A stretch of DNA of 16,768 nt, taken from NCBI GenBank assembly GCA_027886795.1, contig JAPCJU010000008.1, positions 1 through 16,768 on the forward strand, read 5' to 3'. The position numbers and the translations under genes were made by a program. Of this stretch, positions 6,446 through 14,838 are shown one piece after another (position 1 is the stretch's first letter; the number at the start of each line of letters is the position of its first letter). Source of the stretch: Nitrososphaerota archaeon (GTDB taxonomy: Archaea > Thermoproteota > Nitrososphaeria > Nitrososphaerales > CADDZS01). The notes under the pieces are model-generated. The model did not search any database, was not told where the DNA came from, and was given only the letters and a program-made list of their open reading frames with translations.

Positions 6446-7356
6446 ACTTCAATTATGCGAAGAGCATGGGGTTTGCTCATTCTGCGATTTCTGTCGTGAA
6501 TGCTCTGGCCTCTGGAAAGGGTGTCACAATTGGGATCGATATTCCCTGCAAGGTCAGTGCCGAGTTCATCTCCCAAAAAATCGGTGATAATTTCTCTAAG
6601 ATCAAAATTATTGGAATTTCATCAGATCCCCACGAGCTAGTGAATAGGAGTGCAAGTTACTCTTTGAAAAGTGTCGGAGCTAAATTATCACACTCGGAGG
6701 GAATCCGGTTAAAGATAGATTCTCTCGTACCAGTCGCGGTTGGGCTGAAGAGCTCAAGCGCGGTCTCTGCGGCTGTTGTAAGCGCCGTGCTAGGACTATT
6801 CACAAAAGACACGGAGACAAACAAGATTTTGAGAATCAGTTCAATCGCTTCGAAAGATTCTGGCGCTTCTCTAACAGGGGCCTTCGATGATGCGGGTGCC
6901 TGCTTCTTAGGCGGAATGGTGTTTGCGGACAATTTGAAATTCAAGCTTTTGAAGCACCAACGGGTTCCGAATGACCTCGGAGAGATAGTCAAACTTCTCA
7001 TCCCGTTAAGGAAAAGAAAGCTCACTAGCAGTATCGACAGATCAATCTACGTGAAACAGAAGGATGAAAGCATGGAGGCATTTCGGTACGCGCTGGACGG
7101 TGTTGTAGCGCAAGCTATGCTATTGAATTCGATTATTCAGTGTCTTGTACTTCGTTACTCACTACGGCCTGTTGTCTCAGCACTACACGAGGGTGCGAGC
7201 GCTTCTGGAATTTCGGGTAAAGGACCCGCTGTAGCTGCTCTTTGCCGTAGTTCCAAAATCGCCAGCAGAGTCAGTAGTAGATGGGTCGAAGAAAATCCCA
7301 ACTGCAAAGTGATCTCATCCAGGATCGTTCAACCAACTGTCGTTCGCACGGATTGA
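6442..7356 (+). CDS. aroK: Shikimate kinase, archaeal GHMP-kinase type
   Basis: This 304-residue enzyme phosphorylates shikimate at the 3-hydroxyl with ATP. It belongs to the GHMP (homoserine/mevalonate kinase) fold used by archaea, not to the P-loop AroK/AroL family of bacteria, so the archaeal enzyme is a non-orthologous replacement. Motifs are the ATP-binding PVAVGLKSSSAVSAAV (97-112), TGAFDDAGACFLGG (145-158) and the third GHMP motif GASASGISGKGPAVAAL (251-267). The start is TTG 6442, overlapping the aroB stop as TTGA; the early residues (YAKSMGFAHSAISVVNALASG) fit the family N-terminus, which supports it. The position between aroB and aroA agrees with the assignment. Length is normal. 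Confidence 0.95.
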   Translation: MNFNYAKSMGFAHSAISVVNALASGKGVTIGIDIPCKVSAEFISQKIGDNFSKIKIIGISSDPHELVNRSASYSLKSVGAKLSHSEGIRLKIDSLVPVAVGLKSSSAVSAAVVSAVLGLFTKDTETNKILRISSIASKDSGASLTGAFDDAGACFLGGMVFADNLKFKLLKHQRVPNDLGEIVKLLIPLRKRKLTSSIDRSIYVKQKDESMEAFRYALDGVVAQAMLLNSIIQCLVLRYSLRPVVSALHEGASASGISGKGPAVAALCRSSKIASRVSSRWVEENPNCKVISSRIVQPTVVRTD

Positions 7357-7363
7357 TCTCGGT

Positions 7364-8737
7364 TTGGTCAAAATCTTGAAGATAGCCGGTCGACCGGCAA
7401 AGTTCTATGGAACAATCCGGCTCCCTCCAAGCAAGAGCTACCTTCACAGAGCATTGTTTGCCGCCGCGCTGTGCACTGGCAGTTCTTCGCTGATGAATTG
7501 TGGCGTAGAGCTAAACCAGGACATCCAAGCAACGATCAGCTGTCTGAATCAATTGGACGTCGAAATACGTCAACGGCCAGCTAATTATGGGACACTTCTG
7601 GTTACCCCGGGAAAAAACTCGGTCAAAGAAGTCACGGTAAATGCTCAAGCTTCGGGTACGACAGCGAGATTCATCATTCCCTTTGCCGCATTGTCAAAAA
7701 GCGGGAGCCAGGTCAGAATCATCGGAGACCAGTCACTGGCTAAAAGACCTATGAGATCAATCTTTGAAGCCTTAGCTCAACTCGGAGTAACTTGCCGCTC
7801 GGAGAATTCAGGTAAAACGCTGCCAATTATTGTGGAAGGCGGTGGAATCAAAGGGGGCGAGTGCGAAGTGGATGGTTCTGTTTCATCACAGTTTGTATCT
7901 TCGTTGCTGTTATCCTGCACGAGAGCAGATGAAGATACGATAATCCACATAAGAAATCCGGAAAAACAAGTGTCAGAGCCCTATATCGAAGCAACTATCA
8001 AGGCCTTGAAATTTTTTGGATTCAAAATCGATTTACTTACTTCAAAAAATCAAAGGTTCGATTCTTTCAAAATTAAGGGAAACCAGATTGTTCCTGGAAA
8101 AAAGAGATTCGCGATTCCCGGCGATATGAGCAGCGCAGCCTCCCTTTTGTGCTCAGCTTTGGCTTCAAATGGAGAGCTGACACTCTCAAACTTTGGAGAT
8201 GGAACCTTCCCGCAACCTGACTCTGCAATTGTTCCGATAGCAAGCAGGTTTGGAGGTAAAATTGCGAGGAGATCGCTTGGACTCGGGATTAAGACGGATG
8301 GAGTAATCTCTAAGGAGGAGTTGACTTTCGATCTAGGCGACTCTCCCGATCTTGTCCCTGCAATTGCCGGGGTTTCTGCCGCCACCGGGTCTCATGTACA
8401 CCTCGTCAACATCGGACACTTGCGATTCAAGGAAAGTGACAGGTTGGCGGTTCTGTCGAGAGAACTCGGAAAAATCGGTGTCGTTGCAGTCGAGAAGAGG
8501 TCTTCCCTCGAAATCAAACCTTCCAGAAGGCCAGGTGATTTCCGAAAACCTATTCTCCTTGATCCTGAAAAAGATCACAGGATCTTGATAGCTTTAACGA
8601 TCGCGGGTCTCTCGGGGCGGTTCGGAGAGCTTCACATTCAGGATCCAGATTGCGTCAAAAAGTCTTATCCCGATTTTGTGAGTGATCTTCAAAAGGCGTG
8701 CCATGAAAAGTCAACTGTGGCAATCATCCAAACGTGA
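7364..8737 (+). CDS. aroA: 3-phosphoshikimate 1-carboxyvinyltransferase (EPSP synthase)
   Basis: The product joins shikimate-3-phosphate to the enolpyruvyl group of phosphoenolpyruvate. The 457-residue, two-domain protein shows PPSKSYLHRALFAA (21-34), ASGTTARF (96-103), GDQSLAKRPM (121-130), DGSVSSQFVSSLL (170-182), PGDMSSAAS (252-260), GDSPDLVPAIA (325-335), LRFKESDRL (353-361, with the catalytic Glu357), DHRILIAL (404-411) and a conserved C-terminal Lys before SYPDF. The PEP-site loop SGTTAR differs from the AGTAMR of plant and enterobacterial class I enzymes; archaeal and Gram-positive members commonly carry the SGTT form. The start TTG 7364 is 7 bases after the shikimate kinase stop, and the N-terminus is the expected length. 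The end overlaps aroC by 4 bases. Confidence 0.96.
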   Translation: MVKILKIAGRPAKFYGTIRLPPSKSYLHRALFAAALCTGSSSLMNCGVELNQDIQATISCLNQLDVEIRQRPANYGTLLVTPGKNSVKEVTVNAQASGTTARFIIPFAALSKSGSQVRIIGDQSLAKRPMRSIFEALAQLGVTCRSENSGKTLPIIVEGGGIKGGECEVDGSVSSQFVSSLLLSCTRADEDTIIHIRNPEKQVSEPYIEATIKALKFFGFKIDLLTSKNQRFDSFKIKGNQIVPGKKRFAIPGDMSSAASLLCSALASNGELTLSNFGDGTFPQPDSAIVPIASRFGGKIARRSLGLGIKTDGVISKEELTFDLGDSPDLVPAIAGVSAATGSHVHLVNIGHLRFKESDRLAVLSRELGKIGVVAVEKRSSLEIKPSRRPGDFRKPILLDPEKDHRILIALTIAGLSGRFGELHIQDPDCVKKSYPDFVSDLQKACHEKSTVAIIQT

Positions 8738-9870
8738 GGAAGGGCGAGTATCCAGATTTGAGTTTGCCCAACACAATCGGAAGCAGATTTGCGTTTACTT
8801 CCTTCGGCGAAAGTCACGGTCGTTGCGTCGGCGTCGTGATAGACGGCTGTCCAGCCGGCCTAAATGTAACTGAATCCGATGTCCAGAAATTGCTAGATCT
8901 GAGAAAGCCGGGTCAATCGATAGTAACAACGCAGCGTTCAGAGCAAGATAAAGTTGAGATTATCTCGGGACTGTTTAACGGCATGACCACCGGCGCCCCG
9001 ATTTGCTTGCTCATCTGGAATTCGGACCAGCGAAGCTCAGACTATCAAAAATTCCGGAACACTCCGAGGCCAGGCCACGCCGATTATCCTGCTTTCGTGA
9101 AATACGCCGGTTTGAATGACTACCGAGGAGGCGGCAGGTTTTCAGGAAGAATCACGGCAGGATACGTGATGGCAGGTTCCGTTGCCCTAAAACTTCTCGG
9201 AGAAACACTCGGGATAAGGATCGTGGCATATACCAAGGAGCTCGGAGGAATAACAGCGGATCTCTCAAAACTCTCAAGTGACGAGATATCCGAGAATCGG
9301 TATTCGAATGATGTTAGGTGCCCGGATCAGAAAGTTGCAGAAAAAATGAAAGAGTTGATTGTCCGCGAGAGAGGGCGGGGAGATTCACTCGGTGGAATCG
9401 TCGAGTGCGTAACAACCAATATGCCACCTGGAATCGGCGAACCTATTTTCTCATCCATCGAGGCAGAACTAGCGAAATCCATATTCTCCATCCCCGCTGT
9501 GAAGGGTATTGAGTTCGGATCGGGTTTTTCCGGCTCCAAGCTTAAGGGGAGCGAGAATAACGACGTCTTTGTAAAGTCGCCTGAAGGCCGTGTTGTCACA
9601 AAGACCAACAACTCAGGAGGAATTCTCGGGGGAATTTCGATTGGAATGCCGATTGTTTTCAGGGTAGCTTTCAAGCCAGCTTCGTCCATCGCTTCGGCGC
9701 AACGGACCTTGGACCTGTCAACGATGGAGGAGAAGGAATTGATAGTGCCCGGGAGGCACGATCCGACTGTGGTGCCTAGAGCGGTACCTGTCGTCGAATG
9801 CATGACCGCATGCGTTATTGCAGATCTGGCTATTGCGGGCGGATTCATCCCACGTGTCTTGAAAAAATGA
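8734..9870 (+). CDS. aroC: Chorismate synthase
   Basis: The product converts EPSP to chorismate by anti-1,4-elimination of phosphate and needs reduced FMN. The 378 residues include FGESHGRCVGVVIDGCPAG (24-42), RPGHADY (112-118), RGGGRFSGRITA (131-142), NNSGGILGGISIG (292-304) and RHDPTVVPRAVPV (341-353), all characteristic FMN or substrate-binding segments. GTG 8734 overlaps the aroA stop as GTGA, the same coupling used elsewhere in this operon. TTG 8758 is an alternative start giving a protein eight residues shorter and closer to the usual N-terminus (just before SLPNTIGSRF). A partner flavin reductase is not encoded here, so FMN reduction must come from elsewhere unless the protein is bifunctional. 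Confidence 0.97.
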   Translation: MRKGEYPDLSLPNTIGSRFAFTSFGESHGRCVGVVIDGCPAGLNVTESDVQKLLDLRKPGQSIVTTQRSEQDKVEIISGLFNGMTTGAPICLLIWNSDQRSSDYQKFRNTPRPGHADYPAFVKYAGLNDYRGGGRFSGRITAGYVMAGSVALKLLGETLGIRIVAYTKELGGITADLSKLSSDEISENRYSNDVRCPDQKVAEKMKELIVRERGRGDSLGGIVECVTTNMPPGIGEPIFSSIEAELAKSIFSIPAVKGIEFGSGFSGSKLKGSENNDVFVKSPEGRVVTKTNNSGGILGGISIGMPIVFRVAFKPASSIASAQRTLDLSTMEEKELIVPGRHDPTVVPRAVPVVECMTACVIADLAIAGGFIPRVLKK

Positions 9871-9908
9871 AACTTGGTTAGCGCTAGGAAAACGATGTTG
9901 CATTAAAT

Positions 9909-11078
9909 TTGGCGCGGTCAAGAAACCTCAGTGAGAAAAAGCCCAAAGACATATCTCTTTCCGAGCTCCGAGACGAGATCAGAGAATTAACCAAATCGAT
10001 CTTGGTTCTCTCAAAGGCGAGACAAACTGTCTCTCTGGAAATTGCTGGAATCAAGAAAGAATCTGGACTTGATATTGAAAATACAAAGGTAGAGCGAGAG
10101 TTGCTCTCGTCGATGGCTGATTACTCGGAGCGGATAGGTCTCGACCGCGAGAATGCCCGAAATTTGGTCATGTCGTTAATTGAATCGTCAAAAACGGCGC
10201 AACGCGAGTTCATCTACCGGAATGAAATCAGATCATTTCTCGAATCTGAAAACATTGAAAGAATTTCGATTGCCGGAGCGGGCAGGATGGGCTGTTGGTT
10301 TGCAAAGTACTTTCAAAATTTCGATGAGCACGTAATTGTTTACGACGAAGATCAAAACAAGGCCAAGACCAAGGCCGAGGAGATTGGAGCGGAGTATGCC
10401 AGCACAATCGACGCCCTCGTAAACTCCCATTTGATAATTGTGGCGGTTCCGATCGCAAAGACTCTGGGAGTAATCCGTGAAATTATTCAGGCTGTCCAAG
10501 CTTCAAAATCAAACAAAGCCCTGAAAATTATTGAGATATCATCTATAAAAAACGAAATGGGACACGCGGGCCTCCTAGATGGGAGTTCACCTGATGGACA
10601 AAAGGTTGAACTTTTTTCGATCCATCCGCTTTTTGGAGCGAGCGCAGATAGTTATGGAAACAACGAGATCGTACAAGTCTTCCCCAAGGAATCGGCATTC
10701 ATTCGGAGTATTTTCCCTCAGTACAAGATACTGACCTTGGGCTGGAGAGAGCATGACAAGCTAATGAGTTTGTTTCTAACGGTACCTCATACACTGGCGC
10801 TAGTTTTTGCAGATCTTCTGGCGAAGCAAGGCAGAGTTGACAGCGTCAATAAGGGTCTTAAAACTCCTAGTTTCGATCACATGTTGGAGTTATCAAGACG
10901 AGTCTTGAGCGAGAACCCCGAAGTCTACTACGAGATTCAGGCTTCAAACCCCTTCACAGACGAAGCATTTTCAGAAACGCTGTCATCGATCCACAAGCTG
11001 CGAAAACTACTAAACTCACGAACAGAATTCGTGAACTTTTTCCACGAAGCAAACCGGATCATTGGCATTGATTATTGA
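9909..11078 (+). CDS. tyrA: Bifunctional chorismate mutase / prephenate dehydrogenase
   Basis: This 389-residue fusion takes chorismate to prephenate and then to 4-hydroxyphenylpyruvate, the tyrosine branch. Residues about 17-102 form an AroQ-type helical chorismate mutase: LRDEIRELTKSILVLSKARQ (Arg21, Arg38), Lys49 and VERELL (Glu62), with Gln98 near its end. Where E. coli mutase has an active-site Arg before the Glu, this protein appears to have Val61. The dehydrogenase begins with a Rossmann motif SIAGAGRMGCWFA (120-132), then IIVAVPIAKT (176-185) and SIHPLFGAS (237-245), whose His239 matches the catalytic His of TyrA. TVPHTLALVFADLL (291-304) starts the helical dimerisation domain. TTG 9909 is the only likely start because an in-frame stop lies just upstream. 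The 38-base gap from aroC has no promoter-like sequence. The 3' end overlaps aroE on the other strand. Confidence 0.93.
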   Translation: MARSRNLSEKKPKDISLSELRDEIRELTKSILVLSKARQTVSLEIAGIKKESGLDIENTKVERELLSSMADYSERIGLDRENARNLVMSLIESSKTAQREFIYRNEIRSFLESENIERISIAGAGRMGCWFAKYFQNFDEHVIVYDEDQNKAKTKAEEIGAEYASTIDALVNSHLIIVAVPIAKTLGVIREIIQAVQASKSNKALKIIEISSIKNEMGHAGLLDGSSPDGQKVELFSIHPLFGASADSYGNNEIVQVFPKESAFIRSIFPQYKILTLGWREHDKLMSLFLTVPHTLALVFADLLAKQGRVDSVNKGLKTPSFDHMLELSRRVLSENPEVYYEIQASNPFTDEAFSETLSSIHKLRKLLNSRTEFVNFFHEANRIIGIDY

Positions 11079-12022
11079 GACTGTCGAAAAACATCGGACG
11101 TTCCCAGTCGTCTATTTGATTTTCGAGAGACCTGAGAGACCTGAGATCTAGCCTCTTGCATCATCGTTTTCCTCGGAGCCGAAATTCCGGTCCAAATCTC
11201 GAAAGATCTCGCTGCCTGCTCTACTAGCATTAAGAGACCGTCGATTGCATCAAGGCCTCTATATGAAGCCGCCTTCAAGAGAGGAGTTGGTCCACGATAG
11301 CTAAGGTCAAAGAATTTCATCGTGTTTGAAGCTGTTTCGAACTTTGTCTTGACTGGAAAATCCCCCGCGGTCGGGATTGTGTTAATCAGTAGATCACAAT
11401 TCTCAGCGATGGATTCATCGAGATCTGCACTCGACAGCTTCGAAAATTCGAGAGATATGCCCGGAAACTTGGCTTTGAATTCCGAGACTAAAACGCTCGC
11501 CCGGCCTTCTGTGCGGTTTAGTATTATGATTCGGTCAAACCCGTTCGTCAAAGTTGCGTAGATACAAGCCCTCGCGGCCCCTCCTGCTCCGAGTACAACG
11601 GCCTTACGACCTTTCTCTCTCCCGACAAGTCCCAATCTCGAAAGAGAGGCTATGATACCATCAACGTCTGTATTGTATCCAATCATTCTTCGGTTCTGAT
11701 CAAATTTCACGGTGTTGACGGCACCAACGACCCTCGCCTGGTTGTCGAGATCGGACATGAAGAAAAGTACTCTTTCCTTGTAAGGGATCGTGACATTAAA
11801 TCCGATAATGTCTGCAGAGTTTTTGATTTCTGAGAGCTTCGCCTCTAATTCGGAATCACCGACATCCATCAGAGCATACTCTGCAGCAATGCCTAACTCA
11901 GTGAAGGCCTTCTTGTGTATCGATGGGGAAATGGACTTGCTTATTCCATAGCCCAAGAGAAGGATTCGGTTTATTTTCTGGCGATCTTTTTCAGCCACGC
12001 GTCTCTTTTGGTATTTCTTCAA
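11072..12022 (-). CDS. aroE: Shikimate dehydrogenase
   Basis: The product reduces 3-dehydroshikimate to shikimate with NADPH. From the start used here (316 residues) the motifs are the shikimate-binding GYGISKSISPSIH (24-36), NVTIPYK (76-82, catalytic Lys82), GAVNTV (100-105), YNTDVDG (116-122, catalytic Asp119) and the nucleotide-binding GAGGAARA (145-152). The C-terminal LLMLVEQAARSFEIWTG is also typical. The start is uncertain. The open frame reaches ATG 12133, but that would overlap aroD by 98 bases with unconvincing, Arg-rich residues. TTG 12022, just past the aroD stop, or GTG 11998, which gives the most family-like N-terminus, are better. It is co-transcribed with aroD on the minus strand and ends tail to tail with tyrA, overlapping by 7 bases, so neither transcript can stop before entering the other gene. 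Confidence 0.93.
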   Translation of the reverse strand: MKKYQKRRVAEKDRQKINRILLLGYGISKSISPSIHKKAFTELGIAAEYALMDVGDSELEAKLSEIKNSADIIGFNVTIPYKERVLFFMSDLDNQARVVGAVNTVKFDQNRRMIGYNTDVDGIIASLSRLGLVGREKGRKAVVLGAGGAARACIYATLTNGFDRIIILNRTEGRASVLVSEFKAKFPGISLEFSKLSSADLDESIAENCDLLINTIPTAGDFPVKTKFETASNTMKFFDLSYRGPTPLLKAASYRGLDAIDGLLMLVEQAARSFEIWTGISAPRKTMMQEARSQVSQVSRKSNRRLGTSDVFRQSQ

Positions 12023-12035
12023 AGTTCGCCAGAAT

Positions 12036-12767
12036 TCACCAGTAGCTAAACAAAGTTTGCATCGTCTGAACCTCAAGCTGGCCCGGAGCGGTCTTCTCAT
12101 TTGGAAGGGATGTGAAAGTAAGGGGGCTGCCATTTTCGACGCATGCCACCCTTGAGAGGACTCCGAGAGGCCCCGCGCAAAAAGCGATTAACTTGATCGG
12201 GGCAATTTCGCTAGCTAGCCAATAAAGTGAGAGAATTCGCTGATTGTCGTCAAAGATTCTCGCTCGCCTTACAATCTTTATCGCGTAGAGCGGCGTCAAC
12301 TTCGACACCCTCCGCACCAGATTCTTCAAATCATCGAGGCCCTCGAGTGAAGAAAAATCATGCGACGAGGCGATAAGCTTAGATCCTGAGGCCTCGACCC
12401 TTTCAATGAGATCAGGATGCGAATCTAATGTCGCGACCTCAAGATCGAGGTAAGGAGGCTTGCAAGAAACTATCGCGTGGATAATTTCTAACCGTTTCTG
12501 TTCGGAGATTCTTGCTGCTCCTCCTTCGCCTTTTGACCTGAAAGTTAGTATCTCACTTCCGACGAGTACTTTTGCAATTCTGCTGATGTCGTCCAGATCG
12601 GGTTCATGCAAGTAGTCGAGCCTGAGTTCGATGAAGGAGGGCCTGAATTTTCGTGCTAGCCGGAGCTTTGACCCTAACTCAGTTAAGGTACGCCCGTAAA
12701 TCGACACACAGATCTTCGATCCAGCCGATCTTACTCCGAAGCTGGTTCGCGATTTCAAATCAGCCAA
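12036..12767 (-). CDS. aroD: 3-dehydroquinate dehydratase, type I
   Basis: The product dehydrates 3-dehydroquinate to 3-dehydroshikimate through a Schiff base on lysine. The 243-residue protein has the type I signatures: FIELRLDYL (45-53, Glu47 and Arg49), LTFRSKGEGG (74-83, Arg77), ASSHDF (133-138, catalytic His136), AIKIV (162-166, Schiff-base Lys164), CAGPLGVLSRV (197-207, Arg206) and GSPLTFTS ending with APGQ (Gln230). These line up one to one with the known active-site residues of the Salmonella enzyme. The start is TTG 12767; a TATA-like sequence 30-38 bases upstream predicts a leader of about 10 bases. It is the first gene of a two-gene minus-strand unit with aroE. Confidence 0.96.
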   Translation of the reverse strand: MADLKSRTSFGVRSAGSKICVSIYGRTLTELGSKLRLARKFRPSFIELRLDYLHEPDLDDISRIAKVLVGSEILTFRSKGEGGAARISEQKRLEIIHAIVSCKPPYLDLEVATLDSHPDLIERVEASGSKLIASSHDFSSLEGLDDLKNLVRRVSKLTPLYAIKIVRRARIFDDNQRILSLYWLASEIAPIKLIAFCAGPLGVLSRVACVENGSPLTFTSLPNEKTAPGQLEVQTMQTLFSYW

Positions 12768-12797
12768 GCCGTGTTGAAATAATTCCTACAGTGATAG

Positions 12798-12805
12798 TAT
12801 TAAAC
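12798..12805 (-). promoter_or_regulatory. TATA-like box for aroD-aroE
   Basis: On the minus strand GTTTAATA sits 31-38 bases before the aroD start, predicting a transcript start near 12776 and a leader of about 10 bases. This would make aroD-aroE independent of the plus-strand aromatic operon. Confidence 0.45.
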
Positions 12806-12829
12806 ATGAATCCGACTCAGGTGACTATG

Positions 12830-12865
12830 AAAAAATAGACACCTGAATAAGAGACCGCAAAAAAA
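12830..12865 (-). terminator. T-rich terminator of tatA
   Basis: Read on the minus strand, two T tracts, T7 (12865-12859) and T6 (12835-12830), follow the tatA stop at 12901. Poly-T tracts of this kind are the main intrinsic termination signal in archaea. They lie just before the aroD TATA-like box and would keep the two units apart. Confidence 0.5.
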
Positions 12866-12900
12866 TGAAATGATGTTACGGGGAAACTGCTTTGGCGTCG

Positions 12901-13197
12901 CTACTTTTTGTTTAGCTTCCAAGAAAGCTCAGAAGCAATCTGTTCCTTCGTTTTTCCCTGGGTGTCGATTCCTTCCTTCTGGGCTGCAACAACTAACGGA
13001 TCATCAGGAGAAGGCGCTGACGCAACAGAGGTCGAACTGGCAGGTTGATTTCCCGCAGGTTCCCCCTTGGAGCCCTTTTCGAATTCGCGTCGGGCTTGGC
13101 CCAAGGATCTGGCAAATTGAGGAATCCTGCTCGCTCCGAATAGAAACACTACTGCCGCAATTATCAGAATCCAGACTACTGGGTCGTCCCAAGCCAT
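12901..13197 (-). CDS. tatA: Twin-arginine translocase subunit TatA/TatE family
   Basis: This 98-residue protein forms the pore-like oligomer of the Tat pathway, which exports folded proteins across the membrane. Residues 7-21 (VVWILIIAAVVFLFG) are the short membrane helix, followed by the hinge GASRIPQFARSLGQARREFEKG (21-42), in which FG and the Pro after Ile match the family pattern FGxxxLPxxxRxxG. An amphipathic helix (about 24-43) follows. The rest (44-98) is polar, rich in Ser, Ala and Pro, and ends with a charged helix. Length is normal. No tatC is nearby; archaeal tat genes are often scattered. It starts at ATG 13197 behind its own TATA-like box, and its 3' end is marked by T tracts. 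Confidence 0.93.
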   Translation of the reverse strand: MAWDDPVVWILIIAAVVFLFGASRIPQFARSLGQARREFEKGSKGEPAGNQPASSTSVASAPSPDDPLVVAAQKEGIDTQGKTKEQIASELSWKLNKK

Positions 13198-13236
13198 TTT
13201 TCTAAGCCTGCCTAACCATCTGATAGGCCGTTTCCA

Positions 13237-13244
13237 TTATTTAA
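13237..13244 (-). promoter_or_regulatory. TATA-like box for tatA
   Basis: On the minus strand TTAAATAA lies 40-47 bases before the tatA ATG, predicting a leader of roughly 15-20 bases. It occupies most of the short gap after the helicase stop, so tatA probably has its own transcript. Confidence 0.45.
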
Positions 13245-13261
13245 GTTCTAGCCAAAATCAT

Positions 13262-14689
13262 CTATCTTCGATAGTTGGGCCGCCTCGGCCTCCGCCCAGA
13301 ATCTCTCGAATCCCGGGATCTATCTTGGCTGAAACCAGGTCTATCCCTGCTGCCGCCAAAGCCGCCGGCTGCTGTCTTTTCCGTGAAACTGAAACCGCCT
13401 GGCCTTGCACCCTGCGGTCGTGAATCCCGGTTGTCTGAATCATCTCTTCTAAACGAAGGGCGCCTCCTGTCACCTTGGTATCGTCGTCCTCCGCGAGAAT
13501 AATTCTGAGATGAAGTATCCATTGGAGGTGGTCTGTAACCTGCCGGAAGGACGTCGGTTACTCTCTTTATCTCAACCTGAGTCATTCCCGCAATCCGGCT
13601 AAAGTCCGGATATTCAGAATTGGAAACAAGCGAAATCGCTTTTCCCGCTCTACCTGCCCTCGCAGTTCTGCCTATCCTGTGAAAATAGGTCAGTGGGTCC
13701 TGCGGTACATCATAGTTGATTATGTGTCCGACCTTGGGAACATCGATTCCTCTCGCCGCGACATCCGTTGCAACCAGAAGTTCAATGTACCCGCTGCGGA
13801 AGTTTTGCATCGCGTGTTCTCGCCTGTTTTGCGAGAGGTCTCCGTGAATCGGAGCTGCCTTGAAACCTTGAGCCTGTAACCGCTCTGCCATTCTTTGCGT
13901 CTTGATCTTCGTAGCACAAAATATGATTCCTGATGAGATTTTGTTCTTTCTGATGTATTCGACAAGCGCCTGGAATTTGCTCCTTTCGTCGACGATCGCA
14001 TAGGTCTGATCAATTTCATCGACTGAGAGCTCGTCGTTGTCGATCAAAACATTGACGGGATGATTCATGTACTTGTCAGCAAGACGCACGATTTCTCTAG
14101 GCATCGTCGCCGAAAATAGTGATGTCTGGCCCTCGTTTGGAAGTTTCTTCATGATGTAGTCGACGTCGTCGATGAAACCCATGTCCAGCATTCTATCGGC
14201 TTCATCCAGAACAACGAATCGAACATCAAGCAAATCAATTGTCCCGCGCTCAAGGTGATCTATCAACCGCCCCGGAGTGGCGACCACAATCTGTGGCGTC
14301 TTTCTACGCAGTCTTTCAATCTGAGGAGTAATCGCCTGACCGCCGTAAATTGAGTAGGCTCTCACGTTCAAGTATTTTGACAGTTTGTTGAATTCTTCTG
14401 TCACCTGCATCGCCAACTCTCTCGTCGGTACCACGACCAGAGCTTGAACGTACGGTTTACTTCCATCGACCCTTTCAATTATCGGGAGTGCGTATGCGGC
14501 AGTTTTCCCAGAACCCGTATGCGCCTGACCGATGACATCCTTTCCCGCCAGAAGCGGAGGAATTGCCTCAGCCTGAATCGGAAACATCGTTTTGTAACCG
14601 ATCTCGCGGAGACTCCTGAGCACTTCGGGTTTCAACTGAAGCGTATCAAAATCTTGACTTGCCTTTTCTTCCACAGTATTCATTTGCAT
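13262..14689 (-). CDS. DEAD-box ATP-dependent RNA helicase with RGG/RD-rich tail
   Basis: This RNA helicase (475 residues from ATG 14689) has every DEAD-box motif: Q motif with FPIQAEAIP (36-44), motif I AHTGSGKT (56-63), Ia PTRELAMQ (88-95), Ib TPGRLIDHL (138-146), II DEAD (162-165), III SAT (193-195), IV GIIFCATK (254-261), V ATDVAARGID (307-316) and VI HRIGRTARAG (337-346). The last 85 residues are low-complexity, rich in Arg, Gly, Asp and Ser, with RGG, GGF and RDSRD repeats. Such tails bind RNA and promote condensation, and resemble bacterial cold-shock helicases. Likely roles are ribosome assembly and RNA unwinding, especially in the cold. The frame stays open to ATG 14845, but those 52 extra residues have no domain character and contain two DNA hairpins, so the later start (or ATG 14683) behind GAAAAGAGAAG is preferred. 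Confidence 0.95.
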   Translation of the reverse strand: MQMNTVEEKASQDFDTLQLKPEVLRSLREIGYKTMFPIQAEAIPPLLAGKDVIGQAHTGSGKTAAYALPIIERVDGSKPYVQALVVVPTRELAMQVTEEFNKLSKYLNVRAYSIYGGQAITPQIERLRRKTPQIVVATPGRLIDHLERGTIDLLDVRFVVLDEADRMLDMGFIDDVDYIMKKLPNEGQTSLFSATMPREIVRLADKYMNHPVNVLIDNDELSVDEIDQTYAIVDERSKFQALVEYIRKNKISSGIIFCATKIKTQRMAERLQAQGFKAAPIHGDLSQNRREHAMQNFRSGYIELLVATDVAARGIDVPKVGHIINYDVPQDPLTYFHRIGRTARAGRAGKAISLVSNSEYPDFSRIAGMTQVEIKRVTDVLPAGYRPPPMDTSSQNYSRGGRRYQGDRRRPSFRRDDSDNRDSRPQGARPGGFSFTEKTAAGGFGGSRDRPGFSQDRSRDSRDSGRRPRRPNYRR

Positions 14690-14791
14690 TCTTCTCTTTT
14701 CACTTTTCTTTTGTTTTTTCCTAAATTGGACTGATTGTGGTAAGCAGAATACAGATGAGATTTCCTTATCCCTGCCCCTGCATTTGCTACA

Positions 14792-14838
14792 GCCGCTAAA
14801 GCGGCCCACTTTCAATTCTGGAGCCTCTGAATTGAGGC
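14792..14838 (-). promoter_or_regulatory. Two tandem hairpins in the probable 5' leader of the helicase mRNA
   Basis: Two short perfect stems lie between the helicase TATA-like box and the preferred start. One is GCCGC/GCGGC around a four-base loop (14792-14805); the other is GCCTC/GAGGC around a six-base loop (14823-14838). With transcription from near 14880 they fall in a leader of about 190 bases, upstream of a purine-rich tract (14690-14722). If translation really starts at ATG 14845, they would lie in coding sequence instead. Confidence 0.4.

Noticed and set aside
9327..9848. 173-codon open frame on the minus strand inside aroC
   Set aside because: It is a shadow of aroC: the plus-strand frame carries all the chorismate synthase motifs, while this one shows no recognisable protein.
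12023..12133. aroE starting at ATG 12133, with 37 extra N-terminal residues
   Set aside because: It would overlap aroD by 98 bases, and the added residues are Arg-rich with no similarity to AroE, whose domain starts just before the GYGISKS motif.
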